Below, one piece after another: positions 62,648 to 64,000 of a DNA stretch of 64,000 nucleotides. The stretch lies in contig NC_092875.1 in the NCBI RefSeq assembly GCF_028372415.1, positions 31,204,812 through 31,268,811 on the forward strand, written 5' to 3'. The notes beneath the pieces are model-generated. The model saw only the letters and a program-made list of their open reading frames with translations. It searched no databases and was not told where the DNA came from. Numbering within the stretch: the first letter of the stretch is position 1; every line of letters begins with the position of its first letter. This DNA is from Notamacropus eugenii. Taxonomy: Eukaryota > Chordata > Mammalia > Diprotodontia > Macropodidae. Position numbers and translations under genes: made by a program.

Positions 62648-63430
62648 TTCTGATTGTTGTCCTTGGTTCTTGAAGAGTACCAAAATGACATCACCACGAT
62701 AAACTCAAGTTTCAGTGTGTCCAACTGTGGCTGATCAGACCGATGTGAGCTCAGAATGCTCTGCTACAGATTGGGCACAGACAATCTGTGTAAATATTTG
62801 GAGTGAATACTCCAAATTTGTGCATCTTACATTTCCTTTGTGCTGTCTCAATTCTACTTTGCTCATAGAGCACAGCACCTTTTCTGATGTGGGCACGCCA
62901 TGCTGAGAGGTCCTGTGCCGGTGTCTCCCATGTTGCACAGTCAAATCCAAAGTTCTTGGAGAGACCTTGAGAGTGTTCTTGTATAGCTTCTTCTGACCAC
63001 CATGTGATCACCTGCCCCATGTGAGTTCTCCATAATATAGTCTTTTTGGTAAGCATATATTTTGCATTCGAAAAATGTGACTAGCCCATTGGAGTTGAGG
63101 TTTCTGAAGCATAGTTTGAATGCTTGGCAGTTCAGCTCGAGCAATGACTTCAGTGTCTGGTACCTTATCCTGCCAGGTGATCATGAGAATCTTCCTGACA
63201 GTTCAAATGGAAGCAATTCATTTTCCTGGCATAGTGCTGGTAGACTGTTCATGTTTCACAGGCATACAACAGTGAGGTCACCACAATGCGTCTGTAGACC
63301 TTCAGTTTGGTAGTCAGTGTAATACCTCTTCTCTCTCAAATTTTTCTTCAGATCCTCCCAAACACTGAGCTAACTCTGGCAAAGGCCTGCATCAACCTCA
63401 TTGTCAGTGTGTACATCCCTGGAAAGTACA
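62648..63430 (-). mobile_element. RTE-clade LINE, 3' part of ORF2 and tail
   Basis: The minus strand carries decayed RTE ORF2 C-terminal sequence: a KVYRRIVVTSLLYACE-like run around 63305-63250, TWQDKVPDTEV-like residues near 63170, and a tail with FGFDCATWETPAQDLSAWRA near 62950-62890 and CPICSRAF at about 62751-62774. That Cys-x2-Cys motif lies close to the end of many RTE/CR1-like ORF2 products. Frame changes and stops break the frame in several places. The 3' end abuts an ACATAC microsatellite. Confidence 0.8.
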
Positions 63431-63439
63431 CTACTATCT

Positions 63440-63875
63440 GGGTTGCAAACACCAAGACTGGTTTACTGAAAATGATGTGGAAATTCAGAAGCTGCTAAAT
63501 GAAAAAAGAGAACTCCACAGGATATACCAGCAGGATAGTTCATCCATCTCTAAGAAGGCAGCATTTAATTCCATCAAAAGCAAAGCACAAGCAAAGCTTA
63601 GAGAGACGCAGGATTCCTGGCTCAGTAAGAAGGCAGATGAAATTTAGTTTTATGCTGATAGTAACAATCCAAAGCACTTTTATGACTCCTTGAAAGCCAT
63701 TTATGGACCAAAAACCTATGGTGCATCACAGCTACTCAGTGCTGATGGAGCCACATTGATTAGTGATAAGGACCTGATCCTAGAGAGATGGGCTGAATAC
63801 TTCCATAGTGTTCTCAACAGACCATCATCAATCAATGCTGAGGCCATTGACCCATTACCTCTGGTTGAAGTCAGT
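63440..63875 (+). mobile_element. RTE-clade LINE, N-terminal RT region, opposite orientation
   Basis: The plus strand reads HQDWFTENDVEIQKLLNEKR, then ETQDSWLSKKADEI, a stop codon, FYADSNNPKHFYDSLKAIYG, LLSADGATLISDKDLILERW and AEYFHSVLNRPSSINAEAID. This is the linker between endonuclease and reverse transcriptase in RTE-type ORF2. The RT catalytic core that should follow is missing; a CA array follows instead. Together with the minus-strand part to its left it looks like one insertion with an inverted 5' portion. Confidence 0.85.
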
Positions 63876-63878
63876 ACA

Positions 63879-63912
<34 letters not shown>

Positions 63913-63929
63913 TGTATATATATATACAC
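63876..63929. repeat. (CA)n(TA)n microsatellite
   Basis: CA array followed by gtgtatatatatata; borders the plus-strand RTE segment. Confidence 0.95.
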
Positions 63930-64000
63930 CACTATGTGCAGGGCACTGGGAGGTCAAGAAGCAGTGTTGGTATCCTGTTTGGAAAGCATTTCAATGTTTT

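Noticed and set aside
63307-63693. A host gene with two adjacent frames
   Set aside because: The residues are RTE-type ORF2 with a stop codon inside and opposite-strand continuation.

Overview
The window is mammalian nuclear DNA, almost certainly from a marsupial. It holds one protein-coding gene, a complete TBX3 on the plus strand (coding exons 11393-22076), in a large non-coding landscape. The marsupial call rests on interspersed repeats. There are many tRNA-derived SINEs with a WSINE1/MAR1-type head and an 'aaggaaatggcaaaccact' block, SINE tails that match an RTE-type LINE, MIR/THER-type SINEs, L1 ends of marsupial type, and a broken RTE LINE at the right end. The species cannot be fixed from the sequence alone.

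Layout: 1-10.1 kb is TBX3 upstream DNA, poor in SINEs, with long pure microsatellites (GT, G25, CTTT, GA) and a compact stretch near 6.2-6.5 kb that looks like a conserved enhancer. A GC-rich, CpG-rich block (9.3-9.85 kb) precedes a promoter with a TATA-like box and two opposed CCAAT boxes (10.2-10.31 kb). The 5' UTR is about 1 kb and has two short upstream ORFs. Seven coding exons encode a protein of 735 residues: N-terminus, a T-box spanning exons 1-4, an NLS at the exon 4/5 junction, and a long Ser/Pro/Ala-rich repressor tail in exons 5-7. The 3' UTR ends near a polyadenylation signal at 23653. From 23.7 to about 35 kb the DNA is relatively repeat-poor, with CT/GT/GA arrays, a good CTCF-like site (34.5 kb) and some candidate regulatory segments. 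From 35 to 64 kb it is dense in SINE and LINE debris and has no recognisable host gene. By known mammalian synteny, TBX5 is the next gene on the 3' side of TBX3, so this stretch is probably TBX3-TBX5 intergenic DNA (inference).

The most notable items are: the human TBX3 initiator Met is CTG here, and the first in-frame ATG matches the start of the paralogue TBX2; an 11-alanine tract sits where human has about four; a palindromic hAT-like MITE lies in intron 5; a degenerate ~33-bp tandem repeat occurs at three places, one inside intron 6; an L1 fragment is truncated at its 3' end yet bracketed by a 13-bp direct repeat; an RTE LINE shows a twin-priming-like inversion; and a CTCF-like motif lies where a TBX3/TBX5 boundary could be. 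I found no evidence of a novel multi-gene system.
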